NCBI RefSeq assembly: GCF_003600835.1
Contig: NZ_NQYC01000002.1
Span: forward strand, 190,001 to 254,000
Length of the DNA: 64,000 nt
DNA from: Bacillus sp. PK3_68
Lineage (GTDB): Bacteria > Bacillota > Bacilli > Bacillales > Domibacillaceae
Direction: 5' to 3'
The notes under the pieces are model-generated. The model searched no databases and had not been told where the DNA came from. It was given only the letters and a program-made list of their open reading frames with translations. Numbering within the stretch: position 1 is the first letter of the stretch; each line of letters starts with the position of its first letter. The translations under genes and the position numbers were made by a program. Shown piece by piece: positions 10,491-19,454 of the stretch.

Positions 10491-10967
10491 TTGACCTGCC
10501 TACCGAATTTTGAAAGCAAAAGGGGACTGACAAGGCGTGTCGGAATGGACAAGGTTTTGCAACAGCAGGGCATTGAAGGAAAAGGAACAGAGCTTATTAA
10601 GCATTGGCGTGAGCATGAAACAGCACGTATTGAGGAATTAGCGAAGGCTCATATTCCGAATTTTGAAAGAGCCAATGTCGGTTCCCATAAATACATGAAA
10701 GTCTCTCAATTCAAGGAAGCGAGGGACTCACTCCATCAATTGGAAGCAGAAGGCCTCCAAAGGCGTCAGGAGATGGAAAAGACTGTTTCTGATATAAAAG
10801 TAAATCAGCAAAAGCTGCATCAAGCAATGGCCCTGTATTATTCGCAAAGAATGAGTGTCAAAGAAATACAGGAAGCGACGGGAGTATCTGCAGCAACCTT
10901 ATATAGAGGGATTAATCAAGAAAAGACTTTAACAACGACTATTCAAAGCAGAGGAGATAATAGATAA
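10491..10967 (+). CDS. relaxase-like C-terminal fragment with coiled coil and resolvase-type HTH
   Basis: 158 residues. The first half (PNFESKRGLTRRVGMDKVL...HIPNFERANVGSHKYMKV) recalls the C-terminal region of Bacillus plasmid mobilisation proteins. Residues about 80-115 form a charged coiled coil. The C-terminus (MSVKEIQEATGVSAATLYRGI) is a resolvase/Hin-type helix-turn-helix. There is no catalytic relaxase or recombinase domain, and the TTG start lies inside a hairpin with no ribosome binding site, so the frame is probably the tail of a broken gene. The relaxase assignment is tentative. Confidence 0.35.
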   Translation: MTCLPNFESKRGLTRRVGMDKVLQQQGIEGKGTELIKHWREHETARIEELAKAHIPNFERANVGSHKYMKVSQFKEARDSLHQLEAEGLQRRQEMEKTVSDIKVNQQKLHQAMALYYSQRMSVKEIQEATGVSAATLYRGINQEKTLTTTIQSRGDNR

Positions 10968-11101
10968 AGTCTTCAGTATTGAGCACTCAATATTAATTTA
11001 AAATAAGAAAACAGCTTAGAAAATTCGTATTCTCAATCAAGCTTCTATTTGTTGACGTATGAATGTGGCTGAAGCTTCTCTAAAGGAGTGATACAATTAA
11101 A

Positions 11102-11587
11102 ATGAAAAAAACCGGTGAAGAACGATTTCTGCTTAGTAATACTGAGACCAATATGAGGCTTTTAGAATTTGGGCAGTGGAACCAATCGGATCTTCTAAGC
11201 AACGCACTTCGTGGAAAACTTGCGGAGTTTATTGTAGCCAGAGCTGTAAATGCAACCACTAAGATGAGAATTGAGTGGGATATGTTTGACCTTATAACAC
11301 CAGACGGCATCAAAATTGAAGTAAAGTCAGCCGCCTATGTGCAGTCATGGCAGCAGGCAAAAAACTCGGCCATTAGCTTTGGGATTGCTCCTGCAAAGGA
11401 ATGGCAAGCCAGCACCAATACGTATGCTACAGAAATAAAGAGAAGTGCAGATGTATATGTTTTCTGTTTGCTGAATGAACAGGACCGAAGCGTTGTAAAT
11501 CCGTTGAATTTAGATCAGTGGGGATTTTTTTTCTCACAACTGAGCAGATTAATCAAGAAAAAGGAAATCAAAAGACAATTGGCTTAA
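11102..11587 (+). CDS. PD-(D/E)XK nuclease-like protein of unknown function
   Basis: 161 residues, soluble. The spacing of a glutamate in LRGKLAEFIVA, an aspartate in EWDMFDLITPDG and IKIEVKSAAY fits the E...D...ExK core of PD-(D/E)XK nucleases such as restriction endonucleases and Holliday-junction resolvases; a tryptophan-rich tail follows (LDQWGFFF). The only Shine-Dalgarno (AAAGGAG, 11081-11087) is 14 nt from the ATG, longer than ideal. It lies alone, without a methyltransferase or helicase, beside plasmid remnants, so it could be cargo of a lost element. The family is inferred from motifs only. Confidence 0.5.
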   Translation: MKKTGEERFLLSNTETNMRLLEFGQWNQSDLLSNALRGKLAEFIVARAVNATTKMRIEWDMFDLITPDGIKIEVKSAAYVQSWQQAKNSAISFGIAPAKEWQASTNTYATEIKRSADVYVFCLLNEQDRSVVNPLNLDQWGFFFSQLSRLIKKKEIKRQLA

Positions 11588-11876
11588 ACAGCCTTTTAAA
11601 AATGAAGCCGGTCAGGACAGGATTTCTTGGCCTTGCGGAAGCAGTACAAAAAGTAGTGAAAATATAAGCGGGCCTGATGTTCTGTAAATTTGACAAGCAT
11701 GTATAAAATTTAGATTATAAGCATACTTTCTTTTCAATTAGCCCTCTGTACCTCACCTTACTGTAAAATACATAAAGCACTATAAAAACCGACTTCCAAT
11801 TGATGGTCAATTTTGCTTGCCTTTCGCAGTTTCAGGTTCTTCCTAAGAGAATCTAATCTTATCTTTTAACACCTAT
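11588..11876. other. intergenic stretch, no gene seen
   Basis: Between the nuclease-like gene and the terminator shared with the MATE gene I see only AT-rich sequence with stops in all frames and no clear promoter. Confidence 0.5.
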
Positions 11877-11898
11877 CCCCGTTCGTACTTGAACGGGG
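11877..11898. terminator. bidirectional terminator between convergent genes
   Basis: CCCCGTTC-GTACTT-GAACGGGG is a perfect 8-bp GC-rich stem with a 6-nt loop, 20 bp past the MATE stop. T-rich sequence lies on both sides, so it may serve the MATE gene and anything reading rightward. Confidence 0.8.
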
Positions 11899-11918
11899 GT
11901 TCTCTCATTAGGAGATTT

Positions 11919-13235
11919 TCAGATTCCCTTCCGTAGTTGTAACATTTTTTTATTTAACATAGGGGTATACATGACTAGAAATCCAGATCGCCCCATAGTA
12001 TAGACGATGAAAGCAAACCATAGGCCATGGTTATGCCAGATAGGTGTTACAATAATTTGTATAATGACATAGACAATCATGGCATAGACCATAGAGTTTC
12101 GAACAGGAGCAATTTCAGTTGCTCCTGTAAAGACACCGTAAATGACAAGACCAAAACAAGCAGCAAACGGGTAGACGAGAAGCCAAGTTCCATACTTGGT
12201 TGAAAGTTCGATAACGCCAGGTAAATTTGTAAAAAGCCCAATAATTCGTTCTTGAAATAATCCATATATACAAGCGATGATAACAGCTGTTATCACTGAC
12301 CATTGCCTTGATAGACTAAGTGTTTTTTTATATAACTCTTTGTCATTTGACCCTACTGCTTTCCCAACGAGAATACTAGAGGCGTTAGCGAACCCATCAA
12401 AGAAATAAGCCATTATGTAATGAATTTGGAATAATACAGCGTTTGCAGCTAGAAGTTCTGTACCAAACGAAGCACCTTTTGCTGTAAACATATTAATAAC
12501 GACTAGTAAACAAATTGTTCGGATAAACAAATCTTTGTTAACGTTAAACATCTTTTTCATAGACTGTGTATCTATCAGTGCCTGAATGGATGGTATTTTC
12601 CACTCAAACGGTGATGCCTTCCAAATAAGAAGTAATCCTAATACGAAAGCTGTAACCTCGGCAATTAGAGTGGCCGTAGCAACCCCTTTTACGGCAAAAG
12701 AAAAGACATGGACAAAAAGAATAGCCAAAATCATATTCAACACATTCATTACCACTTGTAAGCATAAAGATTCTTTAATCTTGGCCATTCCCATTAACCA
12801 GCCAAGAATAACATAGTTCATTAACGTAAAGGGAGCTCCCCATATTCGAATTCGAAAATATTCAACTGCAAACTTGCTTACATCAGAATCAGGAGCGATC
12901 AGTGTAAGAGCTGCATATTCAATCGGCCATTGTAAGAAAATAAAACAGATACCTACAATGACAGCCAGCAAGAATGGACGAGATAAAGCAAGTACTCCTT
13001 GAGCTGGATCGCTTGCTCCATTAGCTTGTGCAGCGAAAGCAGATGTACTAACCCGTAAAAAACCAAATACCCAATACAACGTATTAAAAATAAGGGTCCC
13101 TACCGCAACGCCTCCAATATAAGCTGGATCGGGAAGCTGGCCAACAACCGCTGTGTCTACAGCACCTAATAGAGGCGTCGTCATGGTTGAAACCGTTAAG
13201 GGGATCGCCAAAGCAAGATACGCACGATGATTCAT
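11919..13235 (-). CDS. MATE family efflux transporter (DinF-like)
   Basis: A 438-residue membrane protein with about 12 hydrophobic helices in two homologous halves. The N-terminus (LALAIPLTVSTMTTPLLGAVDTAVVGQL) matches the DinF branch of MATE exporters, which use sodium or proton gradients to expel cationic drugs or oxidising metabolites. The ATG is preceded by AAGGAGGACAACC. It follows the ABC importer operon on the same strand after a weak hairpin, so it may have its own promoter. Confidence 0.9.
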   Translation of the reverse strand: MNHRAYLALAIPLTVSTMTTPLLGAVDTAVVGQLPDPAYIGGVAVGTLIFNTLYWVFGFLRVSTSAFAAQANGASDPAQGVLALSRPFLLAVIVGICFIFLQWPIEYAALTLIAPDSDVSKFAVEYFRIRIWGAPFTLMNYVILGWLMGMAKIKESLCLQVVMNVLNMILAILFVHVFSFAVKGVATATLIAEVTAFVLGLLLIWKASPFEWKIPSIQALIDTQSMKKMFNVNKDLFIRTICLLVVINMFTAKGASFGTELLAANAVLFQIHYIMAYFFDGFANASSILVGKAVGSNDKELYKKTLSLSRQWSVITAVIIACIYGLFQERIIGLFTNLPGVIELSTKYGTWLLVYPFAACFGLVIYGVFTGATEIAPVRNSMVYAMIVYVIIQIIVTPIWHNHGLWFAFIVYTMGRSGFLVMYTPMLNKKMLQLRKGI

Positions 13236-13269
13236 CCGGTTGTCCTCCTTCTATAAAACTCAAAACAAC

Positions 13270-13298
13270 GGCCCCGATTATATGAATAAAATCGAGGC
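13270..13298 (-). terminator. probable terminator of the ABC importer operon
   Basis: GGCCTCGAT and ATCGGGGCC form a stem with one mismatch around a 10-12 nt loop, 29 bp behind the last ABC gene. The trailing T-tract is poor, so read-through into the MATE gene is possible. Confidence 0.55.
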
Positions 13299-13326
13299 CT
13301 TCAACTCAATGTAAATACTTTTTAAA

Positions 13327-14148
13327 TTAAGTATAGCTAACCCTCGTTCCAATCGAACGAAAACGTGGGTGTTCGGCTAGTATGGAACCCCTCATCTCTT
13401 TGACTACAGGATGCTCTGAGGTGAAAAAATGATTTTTTGACTCGTAAAGCTCGACTAGTTCTCCTTTTTCTAGTACACCTAAAGTGTCGCTAATCGTATA
13501 GGCAGCCTTAATATCATGTGTAATAAAGAGATAAGATAACCCGAAGTCTACTTTTAGCTCCCTTAGTAATTCTAGAATTAGAGTTTGATTCACCATATCT
13601 AGGCTGCTTACAGATTCGTCTAAGACGATCAGTTTGGGCTTGAGTGAAATGGCTCTTGCAATATTAATCCTTTGCAACTGGCCGCCACTAAATTGATGAG
13701 GATATTTGTTCAAGTCCTCTTCACTTAGCCCTACCCGTTCCAATAATTCAATAATGGTGCGTTTCATTTCGGCCACTGTTAGCTTTTCATAGTTCTCTAA
13801 CGGCTCAGCAATAATACGTTCGGCGGTCATTCGGGGGTTTACCGATGAATATGAATCCTGAAAGACAGCTTGAAGATCACGGCGGATGTTTTGGCGAGTA
13901 TGCTTGTCCGCAGTATAAATATCATGTCCTTGAAACAGAACTTGTCCGTACCGTGGCCGTTCCAAGCCAAGAATTACTTTTCCTAAAGTGCTTTTACCGG
14001 CTCCGCTCGTACCAAGCATTCCTAAACATGTTCCTTCCTCGATAGAAAGGTAAATACCGGAAAGGACTTTTTTAGAACGCTCTTTCCAGTTAAAAAATGT
14101 TCGGGATCCATAGCTATGAGTCACTTCATTTACTTGTAATAAACTCAT
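13327..14148 (-). CDS. ABC transporter ATP-binding protein, nickel/peptide type (NikE/OppF-like)
   Basis: 273 residues with Walker A GTSGAGKS, signature FSGGQLQRINIARA, Walker B LIVLDES and the switch histidine in LFITHD. It is the second of two paired ATPases of the importer encoded upstream (SBP, two permeases, NikD-like ATPase) and energises the uptake of oligopeptides, nickel or metal-metallophore complexes. It lies 30 bp behind the NikD-like gene and closes the operon. Confidence 0.92.
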   Translation of the reverse strand: MSLLQVNEVTHSYGSRTFFNWKERSKKVLSGIYLSIEEGTCLGMLGTSGAGKSTLGKVILGLERPRYGQVLFQGHDIYTADKHTRQNIRRDLQAVFQDSYSSVNPRMTAERIIAEPLENYEKLTVAEMKRTIIELLERVGLSEEDLNKYPHQFSGGQLQRINIARAISLKPKLIVLDESVSSLDMVNQTLILELLRELKVDFGLSYLFITHDIKAAYTISDTLGVLEKGELVELYESKNHFFTSEHPVVKEMRGSILAEHPRFRSIGTRVSYT

Positions 14149-14178
14149 TTGTCCCCCCTATAAAATGCCTATCATATG

Positions 14179-15015
14179 TCACGCCAAATGGATGATAGAT
14201 TCATCTAAATGTAATTTTGGTCGTGCATTCAATAGTTTTTTCGTATATTCATGCTGCGGGTTATCAAATAGTTGAAACACATCTGTATTTTCTACTATTC
14301 TACCCTCCTGCATAACGGCTACTTCATCTGCCATTTCGGAAATGACCCCAAGATCATGGGATATTAATAAAATGGCTGAACCGTATTCGGAGCGAATTTG
14401 ATCTAAGTGGTGCAGCACTTTCTTCTGGTTATTTACGTCAAGTGCGGTTGTTGGTTCATCCGCAATAATAACGGCTGGATGTAAACATGATGCCATAGCA
14501 ATCATCACCCTTTGAAGCATACCACCACTCAATTGAAAAGGATAGTATTTTAAAAGTTTAACGGGGTCCGGTAAGTTCACATGATGCAGTGCTTTAATGG
14601 CCTTCTCTGTTGCTTGTTTTTTATTCCATTGTGTATGAGAACAAATGGTTTCAATAAATTGATGGCCGATAGTAAAAACTGGCGTAAAAGCATTCATTGG
14701 GTTTTGCATAATAAAGGCTATGTCCTTGCCGCGGATCTCACGCATGTCTTTTTCTCTTAAACCATTCAATTCGTTTCCCTGTAATACGATACTTCCTTTA
14801 ACCTTTGTTGTTTTGCGATCAAGAAGCTGGAGGATGGACATACTTGTAACGGTCTTACCGCATCCACTTTCTCCTACAAGGCCAAGTACTCTTCCACGCC
14901 TTAGTTCAAAATTGATATTTTTAACGAGAGTGACAGGACCACTTTTTGTTTCTACCTGTACATGTAAATCCCTAACCTCTAACACATTCGACTGTTCTGT
15001 ATTCAACATCCTCAT
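14179..15015 (-). CDS. ABC transporter ATP-binding protein, nickel/peptide type (NikD/OppD-like)
   Basis: 278 residues with Walker A GESGCGKT, signature LSGGMLQRVMIAMA, Walker B VIIADEPTTALD and the His switch ISHD. The LSGGMLQR motif and the short length are typical of NikD/CntD-type ATPases; OppD is usually longer. The start overlaps the stop of the NikC-like permease gene by 4 bp, so translation is probably coupled. It forms the ATPase heterodimer with the NikE-like partner. Confidence 0.92.
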   Translation of the reverse strand: MRMLNTEQSNVLEVRDLHVQVETKSGPVTLVKNINFELRRGRVLGLVGESGCGKTVTSMSILQLLDRKTTKVKGSIVLQGNELNGLREKDMREIRGKDIAFIMQNPMNAFTPVFTIGHQFIETICSHTQWNKKQATEKAIKALHHVNLPDPVKLLKYYPFQLSGGMLQRVMIAMASCLHPAVIIADEPTTALDVNNQKKVLHHLDQIRSEYGSAILLISHDLGVISEMADEVAVMQEGRIVENTDVFQLFDNPQHEYTKKLLNARPKLHLDESIIHLA

Positions 15016-15854
15016 CCCTTTTTAACATCACGTTTGACATCGTAACGCTCTGATAACGCTTCTCCTAATAAATTGAATGTCACAATAACAAGCATAATCA
15101 TCGCACCTGGATAAAGCATCAATTCTGGATTCGTCCGGATATACGACTTGCCTTCATGAATCATCGCTCCCCATTCAGGTGTAGGAGGTTGTACTCCTAA
15201 ACCAAGAAACGACATGGCCGAAATATCCATAATCGCCCAGCCCATTTCTAATGTACCCATGACAACAAGCGGCGGGAGCACGTTGGGGACAATATGATTT
15301 TTAATAATCTTCCATTGAGATGAGCCGCTTATTTTTGCAGCAGCGATAAAGTTTTGTTCTTTCAGACTAAGTACCATTCCTCGGAACATTCTCGCATAAT
15401 AGACCCATTGCACAAGCATCAGCGCCAAGATGACTTGCGGAAGTCCGGGACCGAAAACCCCAACAAGTCCAAGTACAAGGATAAGGCTAGGAAAAGCCAT
15501 AACCCCATCACAAAATCTCATCAATATGTGATCAATCCAGCCGCCTTTATAACCCGAAAAGGTTCCAATGATTAAACCAATAGCTAATGATGAAATAAAA
15601 ATGAGCATGGCAAAGCCTAATGAAATGCGTGTTCCATATAAAATGCGCGATAAGTTGCACCTTCCTAAATGATCGGTTCCTAATGGAAAATTCCAGGACG
15701 GAGGCTGCAGTTTATAAGCCAAATTGACGGCAATGGGATCATTTGGTGCTATCAAGGGGCCAAATATGGCTATGATAAAAAGAATACTTAATATCACCGA
15801 ACATATGGGAATCACTTTTTGACTTATGAACATCCTGCGTATGCTTGCTATCAT
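15012..15854 (-). CDS. ABC transporter permease (NikC/OppC-like)
   Basis: 280 residues with an N-terminal helix, the OppC-type N-terminal linker (GPLIAPNDPIAVNL) and five further helices. The cytoplasmic coupling motif (EQNFIAAAKISGSS...KIIKNHIVPN) is the EAA loop of the binding-protein-dependent permease family. It overlaps both neighbours by 4 bp. It pairs with the NikB-like permease to form the membrane channel. Confidence 0.93.
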   Translation of the reverse strand: MIASIRRMFISQKVIPICSVILSILFIIAIFGPLIAPNDPIAVNLAYKLQPPSWNFPLGTDHLGRCNLSRILYGTRISLGFAMLIFISSLAIGLIIGTFSGYKGGWIDHILMRFCDGVMAFPSLILVLGLVGVFGPGLPQVILALMLVQWVYYARMFRGMVLSLKEQNFIAAAKISGSSQWKIIKNHIVPNVLPPLVVMGTLEMGWAIMDISAMSFLGLGVQPPTPEWGAMIHEGKSYIRTNPELMLYPGAMIMLVIVTFNLLGEALSERYDVKRDVKKG

Positions 15855-16795
15855 CGGTGGTGCCCTTCTTTCCTGGATATGCGCGGATCAATATATATTT
15901 GAATTAGATCAACAATTAAGTTGCTAAATATAAATAAGATAGCTGCAATGAGCACATAGCATTGAATGACAGGCATATCACGATTAAAAATCGCTTCAAT
16001 AAAATAACGGCCGAAACCAGGCCAAGAAAAAACAGTTTCAACGATAATCGTTCCTGTCAATAGCTTTCCAAGATTCATTCCCAGTCCGGTAATCATCGGT
16101 GAAATGGCAATCCTCAAGACATGCTTAGCCATAATCGTTCTCTCTTTAATGCCCCTTGTCCGTGCAAACAACACATAGGGCTCTTGTAAATTTTCTTGGA
16201 TGTTAGCACGTAACAGCCTTGTGTACATCGCAATTAAGGGAAGAGCCAGCGTAATGGAAGGCAGAACAAGATGCTGCCATGTCCCAATCCCCTCAACCGG
16301 AAAAAGGTCAAGTTTGACAGAAAAGAAAAAGATTAATAGATAACCTAACCAAAAAGAGGGGATAGATGACCCAAAAAAGGAGAGTAAGCGACTAAAATGA
16401 TCAATAGCACCATTTCTCTTTACTCCCGCCAAGAAGCCAAGAGGGATACTAACGAGCACTGCTATCGCTAAACTCCCAAGAGCCAACTGGATGGTCGCTG
16501 GTATTCTATATAAAACCTCGTCCCAAACGGGCTTATTTGAAATATAAGATATGCCAAAATCAAGTTGGCATATCTTCATAATAGAGTTTACATATTGAAT
16601 GAGGAATGGTTGATCCAAACCAAACTCATGTCTCTTCTGGGCTAAGATTTCATCAGTGGGTTCGATATGCGCTGCTGTTAAATAGGCCTCTGCGGGATCC
16701 ACCGGTGAAAGATGGATCATCCCAGTTGCAAAAAGCGTTGCTAAAAGAAAAACTGGGATAATGGACGTAATTCTTTTCAATATATAGATACCCAT
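15851..16795 (-). CDS. ABC transporter permease (NikB/OppB-like)
   Basis: 314 residues and six helices. The segment HLSPVDPAEAYL...AQKRHEFGLDQPFLIQY is the NikB/DppB-type periplasmic loop, and an EAA loop (ARTRGIKERTIMAKHVLRIA) contacts the ATPases. The pattern favours the nickel/metallophore branch over classical oligopeptide carriers. It overlaps the NikC-like gene by 4 bp and lies 15 bp behind the binding-protein gene. Confidence 0.93.
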   Translation of the reverse strand: MGIYILKRITSIIPVFLLATLFATGMIHLSPVDPAEAYLTAAHIEPTDEILAQKRHEFGLDQPFLIQYVNSIMKICQLDFGISYISNKPVWDEVLYRIPATIQLALGSLAIAVLVSIPLGFLAGVKRNGAIDHFSRLLSFFGSSIPSFWLGYLLIFFFSVKLDLFPVEGIGTWQHLVLPSITLALPLIAMYTRLLRANIQENLQEPYVLFARTRGIKERTIMAKHVLRIAISPMITGLGMNLGKLLTGTIIVETVFSWPGFGRYFIEAIFNRDMPVIQCYVLIAAILFIFSNLIVDLIQIYIDPRISRKEGHHR

Positions 16796-16810
16796 GAAAT
16801 CCTCCTACTT

Positions 16811-18409
16811 TTATTGCTTGATGCTAATTCCTGTGAATGGGTTCTCATCTCGGTTAGCAGAGAAAGTGAAATTAATAACATCCTTCTGATAAATTGCTGT
16901 TTTCTTAATATATGAAACAGGAACAATGGCTCCTTGGTCTTGCAGTGATGTTAAAATAGACGAGTAAAGCTGTTGACGTTCCTTTTCGTCAGTTGTTTGA
17001 GGAACCCGTGCTATTTGTTGAAGTAACTCCTCTTTGTTCGGATAAGTTGAAATGGCTTCATTAAATCCAAATCCTTCTTTTGCAACAATGTTTACAAATG
17101 TATGCGGATCATAAGGGGCACCGTAGTTACTAAAGAAATTAATATCAAATTTATTATCTTTAAATCTTTGCACTTGATCAGCTAGTTCTACACCAACAAT
17201 ATTTAATTTAACACCAATGGCAGCCCATTCTGATTGCAGTGTTTCTGCCATTGCTTTTTGAATAGATTCTGCTGAATCGTACATCATCTCAATTTCAAGT
17301 GGCTGTCCATCTTTTTCACGAACATTTTTCCCTTTAGGAAGCGTCCAGCCTGCCTCATCTAATAACGCTTCTGCTTTCTTAACATCATAGTCAATTGATG
17401 TAACATCAATATCTGAAGTGTAAGGCAGGTTTGTCGGTAAAATAAAGTCTGCTGCTTCTTCTAGGCCAGAAGTGATGCCTTCAACCATTGCTTTTTTATT
17501 AAATCCATAGTGTAATGCTTGGCGAACACGTTCATCAGAAAGCTGTTCCCTGTTTGTATTCATAACAATCTGCCTTGTAGCCACTGGTTCAGAAATGCTA
17601 GTCTCATAATTTCCCGTGGATTCCAATTGTTTGAAAGCATCTAAACTGATTACACCTTCTCCGTAAATTAAGTCTAACTCACCTTTTTCAAACGCCATTA
17701 CTCTCGTCTCCGCGTCAGGAATGACTTTCACTTGAATTTTCTCTACTTCTGGAAGCTCGCCCCAGTAATTTTTATTTCGTGTGAAAATCGCATATTCATC
17801 TGCTTTATGTTCTTCCAAAATCCACGGGCCTGTGCCAACTGGTTTCATAATACTTTTTGAAGTATCACCATCTTCAGGGAATCCTGCGTCTCCTAAGAAA
17901 CGAACTGGTCGAACAACAGCTAATTCCTGAATCGTTGGATAATATGGTTCAGTTAGTGTCATTTTAAACGTATATTTGTCGGTTACCTCTGTGCTAGCTA
18001 TTTTCGAGAGGAATCCCAACCAACTATGTAATTCCATGTGATTCAAAATCGTATCAAAATTCTTTTTTACGGTCTCTGCATTAAAGTTTGTTCCATCAGA
18101 GAACTTAACATTTTGACGAAGATGAAACGTATATACTTTACCATCATCTGAAATTTCCCATGACTCAGCTAGATGAGGTTTTAGCTCGCCTCCATCTCCA
18201 TAGCTTACCAACGGTTCATACACCATTGACTGAGCAAATAATTGTGAAGGATTATAAACATGCGGATTCATTTCGCCTATATCTCTCGGCCAGGCGATTG
18301 TAAGCATGTTGTCATTATCGTCCTTTGACATTGAAACTTCTTTACTAGCATTTGTACAACCAAGTAATAGTGTTGATAAAATTAACATAATTACGGTCGT
18401 TAATAACAT
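16811..18409 (-). CDS. nickel/metallophore-type ABC substrate-binding lipoprotein (NikA/CntA-like)
   Basis: 532 residues of the SBP_bac_5 family with a lipobox (STLLLGC) followed by the mature protein. Segments GEMNPHVYNPSQLFAQSMVYEPLV and VKFSDGTNFNAETVKKNF align with NikA/CntA-type binders of nickel or staphylopine-like metal complexes. As sequenced it starts at ATG 18409 with a signal peptide lacking basic residues and no Shine-Dalgarno. A GTG at 18435, 9 nt after AGGAGG (18450-18445), would add a normal basic n-region (FNRRNSKK) if the T6 run 18409-18414 had one more base, so the true start is probably 18435. A Fur-like box lies just upstream. No metallophore synthesis genes (cntKLM type) are nearby. 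Confidence 0.88.
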   Translation of the reverse strand: MLLTTVIMLILSTLLLGCTNASKEVSMSKDDNDNMLTIAWPRDIGEMNPHVYNPSQLFAQSMVYEPLVSYGDGGELKPHLAESWEISDDGKVYTFHLRQNVKFSDGTNFNAETVKKNFDTILNHMELHSWLGFLSKIASTEVTDKYTFKMTLTEPYYPTIQELAVVRPVRFLGDAGFPEDGDTSKSIMKPVGTGPWILEEHKADEYAIFTRNKNYWGELPEVEKIQVKVIPDAETRVMAFEKGELDLIYGEGVISLDAFKQLESTGNYETSISEPVATRQIVMNTNREQLSDERVRQALHYGFNKKAMVEGITSGLEEAADFILPTNLPYTSDIDVTSIDYDVKKAEALLDEAGWTLPKGKNVREKDGQPLEIEMMYDSAESIQKAMAETLQSEWAAIGVKLNIVGVELADQVQRFKDNKFDINFFSNYGAPYDPHTFVNIVAKEGFGFNEAISTYPNKEELLQQIARVPQTTDEKERQQLYSSILTSLQDQGAIVPVSYIKKTAIYQKDVINFTFSANRDENPFTGISIKQ

Positions 18410-18687
18410 TTTTTACTGTTTCTTCTATTGAACACAGTGGTGTTCCTCCTATTTGATGTTGATAATCAATTTCAATTGTAAGTAGAATATACTATCTTGT
18501 CAATGTAAGATCGGAAGCTTTCTTTCTAAACGAAATGATATATTATACTATTAATCTAAAAAGTTCGTAAATCTTCCAGCTTCGTTTTGAGAAGACTTCA
18601 TTTATTATTAGTGAATCTTTGCTTTTCATAGCATATGGGGTGGCTTCTATTAACAGTTGAATTACACCAAAATCCTTTTCAGCAATC
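18410..18687. other. upstream region of the ABC importer, no further gene
   Basis: Contains the ribosome binding site and probable true start of the binding-protein gene, the Fur-like box and AT-rich promoter sequence. The rest shows no open frame of note. Confidence 0.5.
18460..18474 (-). promoter_or_regulatory. Fur-like operator before the ABC importer
   Basis: TGATAATCAATTTCA matches the 7-1-7 Fur/PerR/Zur-type core TGATAATNATTATCA at 12 of 14 fixed positions. It lies about 10 bp upstream of the AGGAGG of the binding-protein gene. Metal-dependent repression (Fur or Zur) is inferred. Confidence 0.4.
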
Positions 18688-18721
18688 AAAAATCCATGAA
18701 TTGATCAATTCATGGATTTTT
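18688..18721. terminator. palindromic bidirectional terminator
   Basis: AAAAATCCATGAATTG and its exact complement CAATTCATGGATTTTT meet around a 2-nt centre, a 16-bp perfect stem with A- and T-tails on both strands. On the minus strand it lies 77 bp after the resolvase remnant. Confidence 0.7.
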
Positions 18722-18797
18722 CATAATCCTAAAAGCACTCCTGCACTTTGTTAATTATGGGAAGATTTTTTAACGAGTTTCTTCTTATTATATGTGT

Positions 18798-19408
18798 TCA
18801 TTCTTGTACTGCCTCTTCATACTCCCTAACAAGTTCATAAAAGGTCGTCTTTTTCAAGCCTACTCCCTGCACGGCCTTAACAGCTGTTATCTCCCCTGCT
18901 TTCCACCGATGGTATACTTCTTTAAACTCCTCTGTTACCTGAACTTTTTGCCGGCCAAAAGCGACACCATTTTTCAAAGCAACATCAATTCCTTCACGCT
19001 GTCGCTTTCGAATCCTCTCCCTCTCTTCTTCTGCGATCCAGGAAAGAATCTATAGAACAAAATCAGCAATGAATGTTCCAAGGTTATCCTTATATTGAGT
19101 GGTATCAAGCAAACGCATATCTAAAACGATGATATCCGCCTCAATGTTTTTCGTAAGATCGTTCCATTCATGAAGAATCTCTTCTTTATTTCGTCCAAAA
19201 CGATCAAGTGAATGAATGTAAAGGATATCTCTTTTACGAATGATACGTTTCAATAATTGATACTGGACACGCTCAAAATCTTTTCCACTTTGTTTATCCA
19301 TGAAAATGTCCCTTTGGTCAATTCCCATTTTTTCATTGCTTCAAGCTACCGACCTTCATTTTGATCTTTGCTACTTACTTTTATGTAACCAAATTTCCGA
19401 ACATCCAT
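18798..19408 (-). pseudogene. Tn3-type serine resolvase, inactivated
   Basis: Read on the minus strand, ATG 19408 begins MDVRKFGYIKVSSKDQNEGR with the catalytic Ser, then meets TAG where the family has Gln (EARQLEAM). A T6 run at 19328-19333 causes a frameshift (seven would restore it). The body continues as MGIDQRDIFMDKQSG...LYIHSLDRFGRNKEEI up to DFVL-TAG-ILSWIAEEERERIRKRQREGI, again TAG in place of the conserved Gln, then a C-terminal helix-turn-helix to TGA 18798. Both nonsense codons are single C-to-T changes from CAG. Its res-like site is next to the gene start, as in Tn3-family elements; no transposase remains. Confidence 0.85.
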
Positions 19409-19454
19409 TTTTTTACTCCCTTTGCTACTAATTCTCTCTCCTATTCTACCAAAA

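Noticed and set aside
18409-19408. Stop-codon reassignment or suppression as explanation for the two TAG codons in the resolvase
   Set aside because: Other genes in the window have normal stops, and the same resolvase frame also carries a homopolymer frameshift, so ordinary pseudogene decay is simpler.
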